Positions 40,767-50,393 are shown, counted from the first letter of the stretch. The stretch is 50,393 bases of DNA from an uncultured Prevotella sp. (GCA_905233985.1 CAJOFA010000013.1:1-50393); one strand, 5' to 3'. Numbers and translations: made by a program. The notes: generated by a model not told the origin, from the sequence alone.

Positions 40767-42500
40767 ATGAAAAAGCTAATTGTATTATCTTTTGTCTTGT
40801 GCGTTTTTTTATCCTTCAACGCTCAACCATCTACAAAAGTCTCTCAACCCTCAACCCTCAACGCTCAACCATATACCCCGCCCATGACGCATGAGATATC
40901 GTTGGCGGGTAACTTTGGCGAGCCTCGACCGAATCATTTTCACGGTGGCCTCGACCTTACTACGCAACGTGAGGAGGGTAAGGGCGTACGGGCCATTGCC
41001 GACGGTTATGTCAGTCGTATTATTGTCAGTTTGACAGGGTGTGGAAACGCTATCTATATTACTCATACCGACGGCTATACTAGTGCGTATTTTCACCTCC
41101 AGCGCTTTACGCCTCGTTTGGAGAGGATTCTAAAGAAATACCAGTATGCTCATGAACAGCATGAGGTGGATTTTCGTCTGCCTCCTTCGGCATGTCCCGT
41201 TGCACAAGGGCAGTTGGTTGCTTTTAGCGGAAATACGGGTGCCAGTTACGGTCCACATCTGCATCTTGAAATGATTGATACACACACGGGTGTCATGTAT
41301 GACCCGATGGAGTGGCTGGGTACTTATATTAACGACACCGTGCCGCCGCGTGTTCATGGCATCATGGTCTATCCTCAGCGTGGAGCCGGCATCTTCAATG
41401 GCTCACAAGCTTGTCAACAGGTCAAGGGCGATAGTGCTACGGCATGGGGACGCATCGGTTTTGCAATGTGGGCAGACGATTATATGCAGAATGCCTCGAA
41501 CCACTACGGTATTCGCCACACTTCACTTCTTGTCGATGGGCGTGAGGTGTTCAATGCCGACGTTAATGGCATCTCGCCCCGACAGAATCGGATGGTAAAC
41601 GTCTGGGGTGACTATGACTATTATTATCGTAAGCACGACTGGTATCTCAAGTCGTTCATCGAGCCAGGCAACCGACTCTCCATTCTTCATGCTGACGAGA
41701 ACCGTGGCATAGTCGATATCAACGAAGAGCGTGACTATCAGTTTGAATATGTGTTGACAGACTACTTCGGCAACCGTACCAGTTATCCCTTCAAGGTGAA
41801 AGGTAAGCGAAGGACAATACCTTCTGTGGCTGACTCTCTCACAACGACCATCCGCTGGAACCGTACTACGATGGTATCTCTGCCAGGTATGCAGTTGGTG
41901 GTTCCGCGTGGCAATCTGGGTGATGATGTGAAGCTGCTTCCGCAAGTGACAGGTAAGGGGATGTATTCTTCGGCTTACCGGGTGTGTAAGTCGGCTTCGT
42001 GTCCGTTGTTCTGCGGTGGAGAACTGAGCATCCGTCTTACATCGCCTGTTGATGACCCGTCGAAGGTTTACATCGTTTCGCGTGCTGGGAAATCTGACAA
42101 GGAAGGCAGCTCTTCCGAAAAGGGTGCCATTGACGACCCGGACAACAAGGGTAGCTATGTCGGCGGAACATTTGCTGATGGATGGGTGACAGCACGTATT
42201 CGTGATATTGGTGGCATTTACGCCCTTGCCTACGACAACGAAGCCCCTGATGTTGAGCTTGTGGTTGACGGTATCGTACTCAAAGCTAATGTCAAGGATA
42301 AAGGATGTGGCGTCCGTTCATATAAGGCTTATGTGGATGGTCAATTCGTGCTCTTTAAACGTCTGCCCCGAAGCAACCAGATAGTTTGTCGCCTGACAGA
42401 TACTCCTCTTCGGCGCATGGGTACTTCCCGTCAGCTGAAGTTCACGGCTGTTGACCAATGTGGTAATGAACGCACAACAACGACTAATTTTAAATATTGA
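40767..42500 (+). CDS. Secreted M23-family metallopeptidase
   Basis: A 577-aa exported protein. By family it cuts peptidoglycan peptides or acts as a LytM-like regulator. Signal peptide (LIVLSFVLCVFLSFNA). The M23 zinc site is complete: the first His-Asp in NHFHGGLDLTTQ near residue 60, and HLHLEMID near residue 168. The C-terminal ~300 residues are beta-rich (VYIVSRAGKSDKEG, YALAYDNEAPDVELVVDG) and probably bind the wall or a partner. Residues ~17-38 (QPSTKVSQPSTLNAQPYT) are encoded by a CTCAAC-type repeat, so the mature N-terminus is low-complexity and foreign-looking. Confidence 0.88.
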   Translation: MKKLIVLSFVLCVFLSFNAQPSTKVSQPSTLNAQPYTPPMTHEISLAGNFGEPRPNHFHGGLDLTTQREEGKGVRAIADGYVSRIIVSLTGCGNAIYITHTDGYTSAYFHLQRFTPRLERILKKYQYAHEQHEVDFRLPPSACPVAQGQLVAFSGNTGASYGPHLHLEMIDTHTGVMYDPMEWLGTYINDTVPPRVHGIMVYPQRGAGIFNGSQACQQVKGDSATAWGRIGFAMWADDYMQNASNHYGIRHTSLLVDGREVFNADVNGISPRQNRMVNVWGDYDYYYRKHDWYLKSFIEPGNRLSILHADENRGIVDINEERDYQFEYVLTDYFGNRTSYPFKVKGKRRTIPSVADSLTTTIRWNRTTMVSLPGMQLVVPRGNLGDDVKLLPQVTGKGMYSSAYRVCKSASCPLFCGGELSIRLTSPVDDPSKVYIVSRAGKSDKEGSSSEKGAIDDPDNKGSYVGGTFADGWVTARIRDIGGIYALAYDNEAPDVELVVDGIVLKANVKDKGCGVRSYKAYVDGQFVLFKRLPRSNQIVCRLTDTPLRRMGTSRQLKFTAVDQCGNERTTTTNFKY

Positions 42501-42547
42501 AGATAAAACATGATACTTACGAATTCAAAAAATTACAGATATACATT

Positions 42548-44203
42548 ATGAAGAGAAAACTATTCTTATTGACAGCATTCGCTTTGGCATCGTCGTACGC
42601 CTTGGCATGTACTAACTTCATTGTCGGCAAGAAGGCATCGGCTGACGGCTCCGTGTTCTGCACCTACAATGCCGACAGCTATGGTGCGTTTATGCCGCTC
42701 TATCATTTCCCTGCAGGCAAGCATGCTCCTGGTTCCATGCGTCAGATTTACGACTGGGACACGAACAAATATCTTGGTCAGATTCCCGAGGCAGCAGAGA
42801 CGTGGAACGTCATCGGCAATACCAATGAGTGGCAGGTCACCATTGGTGAGACCACCTTTGGCGGGCGTGAAGAAATGGTTGACACAACGGGAATAATCGA
42901 CTATGGCTCATTGATTTATATTGCACTCCAACGTTCAAAGACCGCCCGTGAAGCCATACAGGTAATGACCATGCTGGTTGAACAGTTTGGTTATTGCTCG
43001 GAGGGGGAGACGTTTTCCATTTGCGACCCCAACGAGGCGTGGATTATGGAGATGATGGGATGTGGTAGCAATCGTAGTGTGTCGAAGGAACGCACCGTCT
43101 GGGTGGCTATGCGCATACCCGATGAAATGATTTGCGCCCATGCCAACCAGAGCCGCATCCGTGTTTTCAACATGAAGGACAAGCAGAATGTGCTTTTCTC
43201 GAAGAACGTTGTGAAGTATGCACGTACGATGGGGTGGTTCAATGGTAAGGATGCTGAGTTCAGTTATGCTGATGCCTATTGTCCTGCCGACTTCGGTGCC
43301 CGTCGCTGGTGTGAGGCACGTGTGTGGAGCTTCTTCAACCGCTTTACAGAAGACTTCTCGGCTTATCTGCCTTGGGCAATGGGCGAGGCTGCTGATGCAG
43401 AGCCTATGCCTCTGTGGATTAAGCCTAACAAGAAAGTGACACTTCAGGACATCCAGGCAGCCATGCGCGACCACTTTGAAAACACGCCATTCTCACTTGA
43501 CCAGGACCTCGGCGGTGGCATCTGGGAAATGCCTTATCGAGTATCCCCGCTTTCTTATAAGGTGGATGGTGAGCCTTACTTTAATGAGCGCCCAACATCG
43601 ACACAGCAGTCAGCCTTCTCGTTTATTTCGCAGATGCGTTCTTGGCTGCCCCGTCAGGTAGGTGGTTGTTTCTGGTTTGGTAACGATGACGGTAATATGA
43701 TTTCCTATGTGCCCATCTATTGTGCCAACACTCGTCCGCCTGTATGTTTCAATACGCCTGGTGCTGATGACATACATTTCTCAATGGACAATGCCTTCTG
43801 GGTATGCAACTGGGTGAGTAATATGGTTTATCCGCGTTATTCGCTGATGTTCCCCTCATTGAAGCAGGTTCGTGATTCACTTGACACGGCTTTTGCACGT
43901 GCCCAGCCAGAGATAGAGGCAGAGGCAATTAGAATCTGTGGCAATGATGAGCAGGCTCTGGCTGCCCGCATGACCGACTACTCCTGTCTGAAAGCAGAGC
44001 AGATGATGGACCGCTGGCGTCAGTTGGCTTTCTTCCTCATCGTAAAGTATAACGACATGGTTGAACGTCCTGACCGCGACGGACAGTTCTATTATAACGA
44101 GCACGGCCTTGGTGCAACTGTCAAGCGTCCGGGAATGGCAGAAAATTTTGCTCGTGAGATGAACCGACATGGAGGACAGCGGATGAAAATGCCGAAGAAA
44201 TAA
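42548..44203 (+). CDS. C69-family dipeptidase (Ntn hydrolase)
   Basis: Exported 551-aa peptidase of the C69/U34 family, which cleaves dipeptides with an N-terminal Cys nucleophile. The signal peptide ends KRKLFLLTAFALASSYALA, and the next residue is Cys (CTNFIVGKKASADGS), which would become the nucleophile after cleavage. Other family regions: EWQVTIGETTFGGRE, GIIDYGSLIYIALQR and FSICDPNEAWIMEMMG. The ATG at 42548 is chosen because further upstream codons (from 42497) are not signal-like. A bidirectional terminator separates it from clpC. Confidence 0.9.
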   Translation: MKRKLFLLTAFALASSYALACTNFIVGKKASADGSVFCTYNADSYGAFMPLYHFPAGKHAPGSMRQIYDWDTNKYLGQIPEAAETWNVIGNTNEWQVTIGETTFGGREEMVDTTGIIDYGSLIYIALQRSKTAREAIQVMTMLVEQFGYCSEGETFSICDPNEAWIMEMMGCGSNRSVSKERTVWVAMRIPDEMICAHANQSRIRVFNMKDKQNVLFSKNVVKYARTMGWFNGKDAEFSYADAYCPADFGARRWCEARVWSFFNRFTEDFSAYLPWAMGEAADAEPMPLWIKPNKKVTLQDIQAAMRDHFENTPFSLDQDLGGGIWEMPYRVSPLSYKVDGEPYFNERPTSTQQSAFSFISQMRSWLPRQVGGCFWFGNDDGNMISYVPIYCANTRPPVCFNTPGADDIHFSMDNAFWVCNWVSNMVYPRYSLMFPSLKQVRDSLDTAFARAQPEIEAEAIRICGNDEQALAARMTDYSCLKAEQMMDRWRQLAFFLIVKYNDMVERPDRDGQFYYNEHGLGATVKRPGMAENFAREMNRHGGQRMKMPKK

Positions 44204-44228
44204 TATCAAACGAAACAACAGATATAAC

Positions 44229-44262
44229 AAAGAAGGCTGCCTATTTGGGCAGCCTTTCTTAT
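44229..44262. terminator. Bidirectional terminator between the C69 peptidase and clpC
   Basis: AAGGCTGCC (44233-44241) pairs with GGCAGCCTT (44248-44256), loop TATTTG, with T-rich flanks on both strands, between two convergent genes. Confidence 0.85.
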
Positions 44263-44292
44263 TGTTGTGTGAATGTCATTCCTTGCTTTTTA

Positions 44293-46827
44293 TTAGGTCG
44301 TGAAAGTAAGCTCTTCTTTTTCAGGATGTTTGTCGATGCGGATAATTGTGCCTTCGGTGAGTTTGCTATTGACAATCATCTCAGCGACACCGTCTTCAAT
44401 GTACGTCTGAATGGCGCGTTTCAGCGGACGGGCACCGAACTGAACGTCATAGCCTTTCGTGGCAACGAACTCCTTGGCTTCATCGGTCAACTCTACATGA
44501 TAGCCTAACTGCTCCATGCGTTTCCAGAGTGAGCGGAGTTCAATTTCAACGATTTGTTTGATGGCGTTGAGGTCGAGCTGGTCGAAGGTAATGATTTCAT
44601 CGAGGCGATTGAGAAACTCTGGCGAGAACTGCTTGCTGAGAGCCTTCTGCACGATGCTCCGTGCATGTTCCTTATCCTTATCGTCCATAGCCAGCCCTAC
44701 AGAACCAGCATTGAAGCCCACACCACGTCCGAAGTCCTTGAGCTGGCGTGTGCCGGCATTCGACGTCATGATGATGACGGTGTTGCGGAAATCCACGAAA
44801 CGTCCGTTACCATCTGTCAGTCGTCCCTCGTCAAGAACCTGTAGCAGAAGGTTGAATACATTGCCGTGCGCCTTCTCTATCTCGTCCAAAAGAACAATAG
44901 AGTAGGGGTGTCTCCTGACACGCTCGGTCAGTTGGCCTCCTTCCTCGTAACCCACATATCCCGGAGGTGCTCCGATTAGACGTGAGACGTTAAATGATTC
45001 TGTGTATTCAGACATATCAACGCGGATGAGTGCGTCAGCCGAACCGAACATGAACTCTGCGAGTTTTTTTGCCAGATAAGTCTTACCAACACCCGTAGGA
45101 CCAAGGAACATGAATGCGCCGATAGGGTGGTTGGGGTCTTTCAGACCTACGCGGTTACGCTGGATGGCACGTACCATCTTATCAATGGCGGCATCTTGTG
45201 CAACGACGGCCTGTTTCAGTTCTTCGGCCATACCTTTCAGCCGGATGCCTTCTTCCTCCGCCATACGCTGGACAGGTACACCTGACATCACAGAGACAAC
45301 TTCTGCCACTTCTGCGTCGCTAATGGTGTGACGGTCATCGGTCTCACCAGCTGTCCACTTACGGTTCAACTCTGCCAGTTCTTTTTCCAATACCGTCTGA
45401 CGGTCGCGATAGCTGGCAGCCAACTCATAGTTCTGGCCATGAACAGCATCTTGCTTACGTTGCTTGACGTCTGCCAGTTCCGTTTCCTTTTCGGTGATTT
45501 CGGGCGGTATCTGCACATGTAACAGATGTACGCGTGAACCTGTCTCGTCCAAGGCATCAATAGCCTTGTCAGGGAAAGCACGGTCGGCTATGTAGCGTTC
45601 TGTCAGTTTGACACATGCTGTCAGTGCCTCCTCTGTGTAGCTGACATGGTGGTGATGCTCGTAACGTTCTTTGATGTTATGGAGAATCTGCAGGGTTTCC
45701 TCTGCCGTTGTCGGTTCAACGAGCACTTTCTGGAAACGACGCTCCAATGCGCCGTCCTTCTCAATGGAGTTACGGTATTCGTCAAGGGTGGTGGCACCGA
45801 TGCATTGTATGGTTCCTCGTGCCAATGCGGGTTTCAAAATGTTTGCCGCATCCATAGTACCTGCTGCAGAACCTGCACCGATGATGGTATGAATCTCGTC
45901 AACGAAGACGATGATGTCATCGTTCTGTTCCAATTCCTTGATAAGGGCACGTAGGCGCTCCTCGAACTGTCCGCGATACTTTGTACCTGCCACAACTGCT
46001 GTCATGTCAAGTGCTACGATGCGCTTGCCGAAAAGCACGGGTGATGTGTGTCGGTTGGCAATCATCTGTGCCAGACCTTCTACAATAGCGCTCTTGCCCA
46101 CGCCTGGTTCACCAATGAGAATGGGATTGTTCTTCTTGCGACGACCTAATATCTCGATGACGCGTGCCATTTCACGCTCACGCCCTACGACAGGGTCGAG
46201 TTTGCCTTCTGTGGCAGCAATGGTCAGGTCGGTAGAGAAATTATCGAGCACAGGAGTCTTTGACTTCTGTTTTGTCTTTGTCGTTGTGGCAGATTCCTGC
46301 CCTTTGCTTCTCGTGCCCTGACTCTGTCCGGCGTTCTCTTCTTCCTCGAAGTCTTCATCGGGAAGGCTGAGGCCATCCTGAACACTACTCTTCTGCACTT
46401 GAAGCATGCTGAAAACATCTTCGTAGTTCATGTTGTTAAATTCTAATACGTGCTTAGCACCGTTATCTACTTGATCGTGCAGGATGGCCAGAAGCAGATG
46501 CTGCTCATCTACGCGTTGAGTACGCTGGATACGGGCTTCCAGCACCGCCAGCTTTAGTATATTGCTTGCTTTCTCGTTGAGCACCAGCTCTTGTGTATTG
46601 ATGGGCGTACCTATTTCATCCTCGCGCACGCGATCCTCCAATTCCGTTTTGACGGAATGCAGGTTAATCTCCAGTCGGCGGAATACGTCAACCACGGGGC
46701 CTTCTTTCATGCGTAACATCCCTAATAAGAGGTGTTCAGGGCCTACGGAACGGCTGGCCAGTCGGGCAGCCTCCTCGCGTGAGAAGGCCAGAATTTCTGA
46801 CACTTTGGGTGAGAATTGGCTGGTCAT
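44293..46827 (-). CDS. clpC: ATP-dependent Clp protease ATP-binding subunit ClpC
   Basis: AAA+ unfoldase that feeds proteins to ClpP. Seen: two N-terminal Clp_N repeats ([28 protein letters not shown]), first Walker [17 protein letters not shown], a UVR-like coiled region ([20 protein letters not shown]) that marks ClpC rather than ClpA, second Walker [18 protein letters not shown], and [13 protein letters not shown]. The 844-aa protein starts MTSQFSPKV at 46827; the 75 in-frame codons upstream are discarded because the promoter lies inside them. It has its own promoter and diverges from ppdK. Confidence 0.96.
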   Translation of the reverse strand: MTSQFSPKVSEILAFSREEAARLASRSVGPEHLLLGMLRMKEGPVVDVFRRLEINLHSVKTELEDRVREDEIGTPINTQELVLNEKASNILKLAVLEARIQRTQRVDEQHLLLAILHDQVDNGAKHVLEFNNMNYEDVFSMLQVQKSSVQDGLSLPDEDFEEEENAGQSQGTRSKGQESATTTKTKQKSKTPVLDNFSTDLTIAATEGKLDPVVGREREMARVIEILGRRKKNNPILIGEPGVGKSAIVEGLAQMIANRHTSPVLFGKRIVALDMTAVVAGTKYRGQFEERLRALIKELEQNDDIIVFVDEIHTIIGAGSAAGTMDAANILKPALARGTIQCIGATTLDEYRNSIEKDGALERRFQKVLVEPTTAEETLQILHNIKERYEHHHHVSYTEEALTACVKLTERYIADRAFPDKAIDALDETGSRVHLLHVQIPPEITEKETELADVKQRKQDAVHGQNYELAASYRDRQTVLEKELAELNRKWTAGETDDRHTISDAEVAEVVSVMSGVPVQRMAEEEGIRLKGMAEELKQAVVAQDAAIDKMVRAIQRNRVGLKDPNHPIGAFMFLGPTGVGKTYLAKKLAEFMFGSADALIRVDMSEYTESFNVSRLIGAPPGYVGYEEGGQLTERVRRHPYSIVLLDEIEKAHGNVFNLLLQVLDEGRLTDGNGRFVDFRNTVIIMTSNAGTRQLKDFGRGVGFNAGSVGLAMDDKDKEHARSIVQKALSKQFSPEFLNRLDEIITFDQLDLNAIKQIVEIELRSLWKRMEQLGYHVELTDEAKEFVATKGYDVQFGARPLKRAIQTYIEDGVAEMIVNSKLTEGTIIRIDKHPEKEELTFTT

Positions 46828-46866
46828 AAGTCTTTCTTTTCCTTTCTTTTTCTTTAGTTGTGCTTG

Positions 46867-46898
46867 CAAAATTACGACTATTTTTTGAAAACTCCAAA
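46867..46898 (-). promoter_or_regulatory. Promoter of clpC
   Basis: TTTG (46895-46898), a 20-nt spacer, then TAATTTTG (46867-46874). About 35-40 nt of leader follow to the ATG at 46827. Confidence 0.8.
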
Positions 46899-46978
46899 TG
46901 TTTTCGCTTAATTCGTCGTCAGTGGAACTATTGCAAATACTATGCCAAAGCTGAAAATAACAAAAAAAACGAAAATGC

Positions 46979-47009
46979 TTGCAGGAATCAAAAAATAGTT
47001 GTATCTTTG
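46979..47009 (+). promoter_or_regulatory. Promoter of ppdK
   Basis: TTG at 46979-46981, a 20-nt spacer, then TATCTTTG at 47002-47009. The ATG is about 50 nt downstream. Confidence 0.75.
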
Positions 47010-47059
47010 CACCTACGAAATAAAAAAGTGTTAACGTTAATAAAAATAACAAAGTATTT

Positions 47060-49780
47060 ATGAGCCAAAAAAGAGTTTACCTCTTCGGTAATGGAAAAGC
47101 CGAAGGTAATGCAAAAATGCGTGAGGAACTGGGTGGCAAGGGTGCTAACCTTGCTGAGATGAACCTGATTGGTGTCCCCGTCCCTCCAGGTTTCACAATC
47201 ACAACCGACTGTTGTAACGAGTACTATCAGGTTGGTCAGCAGAAGATCATGGAGCTGCTGAACGACGACGTGATGGCTGCCGTGAAGCACATTGAGGTGC
47301 TGATGAACTCGAAGTTCGGCGACAAGGAGAATCCGCTGCTCGTCTCTGTCCGTTCAGGTGCCCGTGCTTCTATGCCTGGTATGATGGACACTATCCTCAA
47401 CCTGGGTCTAAACGACGAGGTGGCTGAGGGTATGGTGAAGAAGACCAACAATCCTCACTTCGTTTACGACTCTTATCGCCGTTTCGTACAGATGTACGGT
47501 GACGTGGTGCTTGAGATGAAGCCCGTCAACAAGACCGATATCGATCCGTTCGAGGAAATCATCGAGAAGGTAAAGAAGGAAAGTGGCGTTGTGCTGGATA
47601 AGGACCTCTCTGTTGAGGACCTGAAGAAGCTGGTTCAGCTGTTCAAGGCTGCCATCAAGGAGCGCACAGGCAAGGACTTCCCCAACGATCCTATCGAGCA
47701 GCTCTGGGGCGCTATCTGCGCTGTGTTCCGTTCTTGGATGAACGAGCGCGCTATTCTCTATCGTAAGATGGAAGGCATCCCCGACGAGTGGGGTACTGCC
47801 GTATCTGTGATGGCTATGGTATTCGGTAACATGGGTGACACCTCTGCAACGGGTGTTTGCTTCAGCCGCGATGCTGCCAACGGCGAGAACCTGTTCAACG
47901 GTGAATATCTGGTAAATGCTCAGGGTGAGGACGTTGTGGCTGGTATCCGTACGCCGCAGCAGATTACAAAAATTGGTTCTCAGCGTTGGGCTGAGCGCGC
48001 AGGAATCTCTGAGGAGGAGCGTGTTGCCAAGTATCCTTCCATGGAGGAAGCCATGCCTGATATCTACAATGAGTTGAATGGTATTCAGGATAAGCTGGAG
48101 CACCACTATCATGACATGCAGGATATGGAGTTCACTGTTCAGGAAGGTAAGCTCTGGTTCCTCCAGACCCGTAACGGTAAGCGTACTGGTGCAGCAATGG
48201 TAAAAATTGCCATCGACCTGTTGCACGAGGGTATGATTGACGAGAAGACCGCCATCATGCGCTGTGAGCCCCAGAAGCTCGACGAGCTCCTGCATCCTGT
48301 CTTCGACAAGAAGGCCATGTCTGCTGCAAAGGTTATTGCTCAAGGTCTGCCCGCTTCTCCTGGTGCTGCCTGTGGTCAGATTGTATTCCACGCTGACGAC
48401 GCTAAGGCTTGGCATGAGGACGGCCACAAGGTAGTTCTTGTACGTATCGAGACCTCTCCCGAAGACCTCGCTGGTATGGCTGCTGCCGAGGGTATTCTTA
48501 CCGCTCGTGGTGGTATGACCTCTCACGCTGCCGTTGTGGCTCGTGGTATGGGTAAGTGCTGCGTATCGGGTGTTGGTGCCCTGAACGTCAGCTACAAGGA
48601 CAAGACTGTTGAGATTGACGGTGTAGTCTATAAGGAAGGTGACTATATCTCGCTGAATGGTACAACTGGTCAGGTTTATGCTGGTGAGGTTCCCACCAAG
48701 GCTGCTGAACTCAGTGGCGATTTCAAGGAGCTGATGGATCTCTGCGACAAGTACACGAAGCTGCAGGTTCGTACCAATGCTGATACACCTCGTGACGCTC
48801 AGCTCGCTCGTGAGTTCGGTGCCAAGGGTATCGGTCTGACTCGTACTGAGCACATGTTCTTCGAGGATAAGAAGATTATTGCTATGCGTGAGATGATCCT
48901 CGCCGACAGTGTTGCTGGTCGTGAGAAGGCTCTCGCTAAGCTGCTGCCTTATCAGAAGGCTGACTTCAAGGGCATTCTCGAGGCTATGGACGGTCTGCCC
49001 GTGAACATCCGTCTGCTCGATCCTCCTCTCCATGAGTTCGTTCCCCACGATCTGGCTGGTCAGGAGACGATGGCTAAGGAGATGGGCGTCAGCGTAGAGG
49101 ACATCAAGCGTCGTGTTGACTCTCTCGCAGAGAACAACCCAATGCTGGGTCATCGTGGTTGCCGTCTGGGTATCACCTTCCCTGAGATCACCGCTATGCA
49201 GACCAAGGCTATCCTGGGTGCTGCCTGCGAGCTGAAGAAGGAAGGCAAGAATCCTATGCCAGAGATCATGGTTCCGCTGATTGGTACGCTCTATGAGCTG
49301 AAGCAGCAGAAGGAGGTTATCCAGTACGCCGCTAAGGAAGTATTCCAGGAGTATGGCATCGAGGTTGAGTTCGAGATCGGTACGATGATCGAGATTCCTC
49401 GTGCTGCCCTGACCGCTGACCGCATTGCTACTGAGGCTCAGTACTTCTCATTCGGTACTAACGACCTGACTCAGATGACCTTCGGTTACAGCCGCGACGA
49501 TATCGCATCGTTCCTGCCTGTATACCTCGACAAGAAGATCCTGAAGGTTGACCCATTCCAGGTACTCGACCAGGAGGGTGTAGGTAAGCTGATTAAGCAC
49601 GCCGTTAAGAGTGGTCGTGAGGTTCGTCCAGAGCTCCGTTGCGGTATCTGTGGTGAGCATGGTGGTGAGCCTAGCTCAGTTAAGTTCTGCGCTAAGATTG
49701 GCATGAACTACGCTAGCTGTTCACCATTCCGTGTGCCCATCGCACGCCTCGCCGCCGCGCAGGCAGCTGTAGAAGAGTAA
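47060..49780 (+). CDS. ppdK: Pyruvate, phosphate dikinase
   Basis: Interconverts pyruvate plus ATP plus phosphate with phosphoenolpyruvate plus AMP plus pyrophosphate; in anaerobes it works in glycolysis or gluconeogenesis. Seen: the nucleotide-binding N-terminal domain (ELGGKGANLAEMNLIGVPVPPGF), the swivelling phosphohistidine motif GGMTSHAAVVARGMGKCCVSG, and the PEP-binding C-terminal barrel with RLGITFPEI and CGICGEHGGEP. At 906 aa it is full length. Codon use is strongly biased (GCT, CGT, GGT), more than its neighbours, as expected for a highly expressed gene. Confidence 0.97.
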   Translation: MSQKRVYLFGNGKAEGNAKMREELGGKGANLAEMNLIGVPVPPGFTITTDCCNEYYQVGQQKIMELLNDDVMAAVKHIEVLMNSKFGDKENPLLVSVRSGARASMPGMMDTILNLGLNDEVAEGMVKKTNNPHFVYDSYRRFVQMYGDVVLEMKPVNKTDIDPFEEIIEKVKKESGVVLDKDLSVEDLKKLVQLFKAAIKERTGKDFPNDPIEQLWGAICAVFRSWMNERAILYRKMEGIPDEWGTAVSVMAMVFGNMGDTSATGVCFSRDAANGENLFNGEYLVNAQGEDVVAGIRTPQQITKIGSQRWAERAGISEEERVAKYPSMEEAMPDIYNELNGIQDKLEHHYHDMQDMEFTVQEGKLWFLQTRNGKRTGAAMVKIAIDLLHEGMIDEKTAIMRCEPQKLDELLHPVFDKKAMSAAKVIAQGLPASPGAACGQIVFHADDAKAWHEDGHKVVLVRIETSPEDLAGMAAAEGILTARGGMTSHAAVVARGMGKCCVSGVGALNVSYKDKTVEIDGVVYKEGDYISLNGTTGQVYAGEVPTKAAELSGDFKELMDLCDKYTKLQVRTNADTPRDAQLAREFGAKGIGLTRTEHMFFEDKKIIAMREMILADSVAGREKALAKLLPYQKADFKGILEAMDGLPVNIRLLDPPLHEFVPHDLAGQETMAKEMGVSVEDIKRRVDSLAENNPMLGHRGCRLGITFPEITAMQTKAILGAACELKKEGKNPMPEIMVPLIGTLYELKQQKEVIQYAAKEVFQEYGIEVEFEIGTMIEIPRAALTADRIATEAQYFSFGTNDLTQMTFGYSRDDIASFLPVYLDKKILKVDPFQVLDQEGVGKLIKHAVKSGREVRPELRCGICGEHGGEPSSVKFCAKIGMNYASCSPFRVPIARLAAAQAAVEE

Positions 49781-49801
49781 TTAAATACTCTCATATAATG
49801 T

Positions 49802-49835
49802 AAGGACTTGCTCACGATTGGGCAAGTCCTTTTTT
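49802..49835 (+). terminator. Intrinsic terminator of ppdK
   Basis: AAGGACTTGC (49802-49811) pairs perfectly with GCAAGTCCTT (49822-49831), loop of ten, then a T-run. Confidence 0.92.
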
Positions 49836-49853
49836 AGTATCTCATTTGAGAAA

Positions 49854-50066
49854 ATGTCGAAGTACAATCTTATCCGCGGAGAGGCGTTCGTCAGTGGTGA
49901 GTGTGTATCTGTAATCGAGAACTCAGGATTTACCAATGTTGAGCAGGTAATCACGAGACTCCTTTCGTCTTTTTCTGACAATATATCACGTCCGTCTAAG
50001 GTTCAGATAAAGATATCGAATCTTGACAAAAAGCAAACTCAGTTATATCAGAGGATATTGCAGTAA
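49854..50066 (+). CDS. Hypothetical 70-aa protein
   Basis: A small soluble protein (MSKYNLIRGEAFVSGECVSV, then NVEQVITRLLSSFSDN and KVQIKISNLDKKQTQLYQRIL). The family is not recognised. It has no clear promoter and starts soon after the ppdK terminator, so expression may need readthrough. A further Gly/Ser-rich frame (SIGTIDLNGSSKTGNSGSG) follows in another phase at 50082-50145, which could mean a frameshifted longer gene or chance. A terminator lies beyond it. Confidence 0.5.
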   Translation: MSKYNLIRGEAFVSGECVSVIENSGFTNVEQVITRLLSSFSDNISRPSKVQIKISNLDKKQTQLYQRILQ

Positions 50067-50153
50067 CAGACACATAAGCATTGGTACGATTGACCTTAAC
50101 GGAAGCTCTAAAACTGGTAATTCGGGATCCGGGACATTCGCTTGAGAATATAC

Positions 50154-50195
50154 AGCACTGATTTCTAAGATAAAATCTGAGAACCAGTGCTTTTT
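50154..50195 (+). terminator. Intrinsic terminator after the 70-aa gene
   Basis: AGCACTG (50154-50160) pairs with CAGTGCT (50185-50191), with inner A/T-rich pairing, followed by TTTT. Confidence 0.75.
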
Positions 50196-50256
50196 GCCGT
50201 TTTTGATTTAATCTATTCAGATGAATATGCCTGATATGTTTTTGAAGTTTTGAATT

Positions 50257-50393
50257 CTACTGATATGCCTTTACCCAATCTTCAAGTACCTTCTTCGAGG
50301 CATTGTTTAGAAGTTTACCCTCCTTCCATGTTATATCAGGATAGGCTGCCTTCAAATCCTCGCAAGCCTTCTTAATACTGCTGCCGCCAGAGG
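50257..50393 (-). CDS. 3' end of an unidentified gene running out of the window
   Basis: The minus strand is open from the right edge to TAG at 50257-50259 and encodes 45 residues, read as SGGSSIKKACEDLKAAYPDI and then TWKEGKLLNNASKKVLEDWV, ending KAYQ. The charged, helical composition looks coding. No family can be named from this fragment; its start lies beyond the window. Confidence 0.6.
   Translation of the reverse strand, partial: SGGSSIKKACEDLKAAYPDITWKEGKLLNNASKKVLEDWVKAYQ

Noticed and set aside
46828..47052. N-terminal extension of ClpC to 47052
   Set aside because: The extra 75 residues are not like Clp_N and their codons overlap the clpC promoter at 46867-46898.
47408..49153. Long minus-strand open frame opposite ppdK
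   Set aside because: It mirrors the strong codon bias of ppdK, a common shadow effect; no start context or family signal is seen.
1..50393. tRNA, rRNA or insertion sequence genes
   Set aside because: No cloverleaf with a CCA end, no rRNA segment and no transposase was recognised by reading both strands.

Overview
The window looks like chromosomal DNA of a Bacteroidales bacterium, most likely Prevotella or a close relative. The evidence is the recurrent promoter form TTTG-N19/20-TAnnTTTG, the near absence of Shine-Dalgarno sites (clear ones seen only before rpmA and iorB), an HU-related DNA-binding protein beside a VirE/DUF3987-type remnant, a Rho with a very long N-terminal insertion, class III fructose-bisphosphatase, WG-repeat secreted proteins, and many short repeats between genes. 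No rRNA, tRNA, insertion sequence or CRISPR array was recognised.

Layout. 0.2-9.3 kb, minus strand: housekeeping genes mnmE, udp, a secreted PD40 protein, ttcA-like, a DUF486 membrane protein, an NfnAB-like fused flavoprotein, serS, rpmA and rplU. 9.4-12.8 kb, plus strand: a DEDDy exonuclease, rlmI and tilS. 12.8-14.9 kb: rho. 15.0-20.7 kb: an accessory island with two WG-repeat proteins in opposite orientation, an HU-like protein, a candidate tandem structured RNA, a possible LPD3-like gene, and three neighbouring genes each broken by one small mutation. 20.7-28.8 kb: ansA, GH51 arabinofuranosidase, uxaC, glmS and pepD. 28.9-33.4 kb: a small membrane protein, an OmpH-like lipoprotein, iorA-iorB and an aminotransferase. 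33.4-37.3 kb, minus: a run of GT2, GT4-like and fbp genes. 37.9-44.2 kb, plus: cstA, an outer-membrane barrel, nadC, an M23 peptidase and a C69 peptidase. 44.3-49.8 kb: clpC diverging from ppdK. The right end holds a small unknown gene and the 3' end of a gene that runs out of the window.

Functional links. The aminotransferase and IorAB fit a path from aromatic amino acids through aryl-pyruvates to aryl-acyl-CoA. GH51, uxaC, fbp and ppdK are carbon-handling genes (plant arabinan, uronates, gluconeogenesis). MnmE, TtcA and TilS all modify tRNA; RlmI acts on rRNA.

The most unusual content is non-coding. (1) At 17.1-17.2 kb two copies of a 30-nt core sit in stems whose pairs change together, behind a canonical promoter and ending in a terminator. 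(2) At 37.3-37.8 kb a perfect 85-bp inverted repeat makes the 5' leaders of the GT2 gene and cstA identical, each with a conserved mini-ORF, and flanks a 310-bp segment that carries both outward promoters. (3) Short repeat families that lie between genes also occur in frame inside mnmE, tilS, both glycosyltransferases and the M23 peptidase, which suggests repeated invasion of coding sequence.
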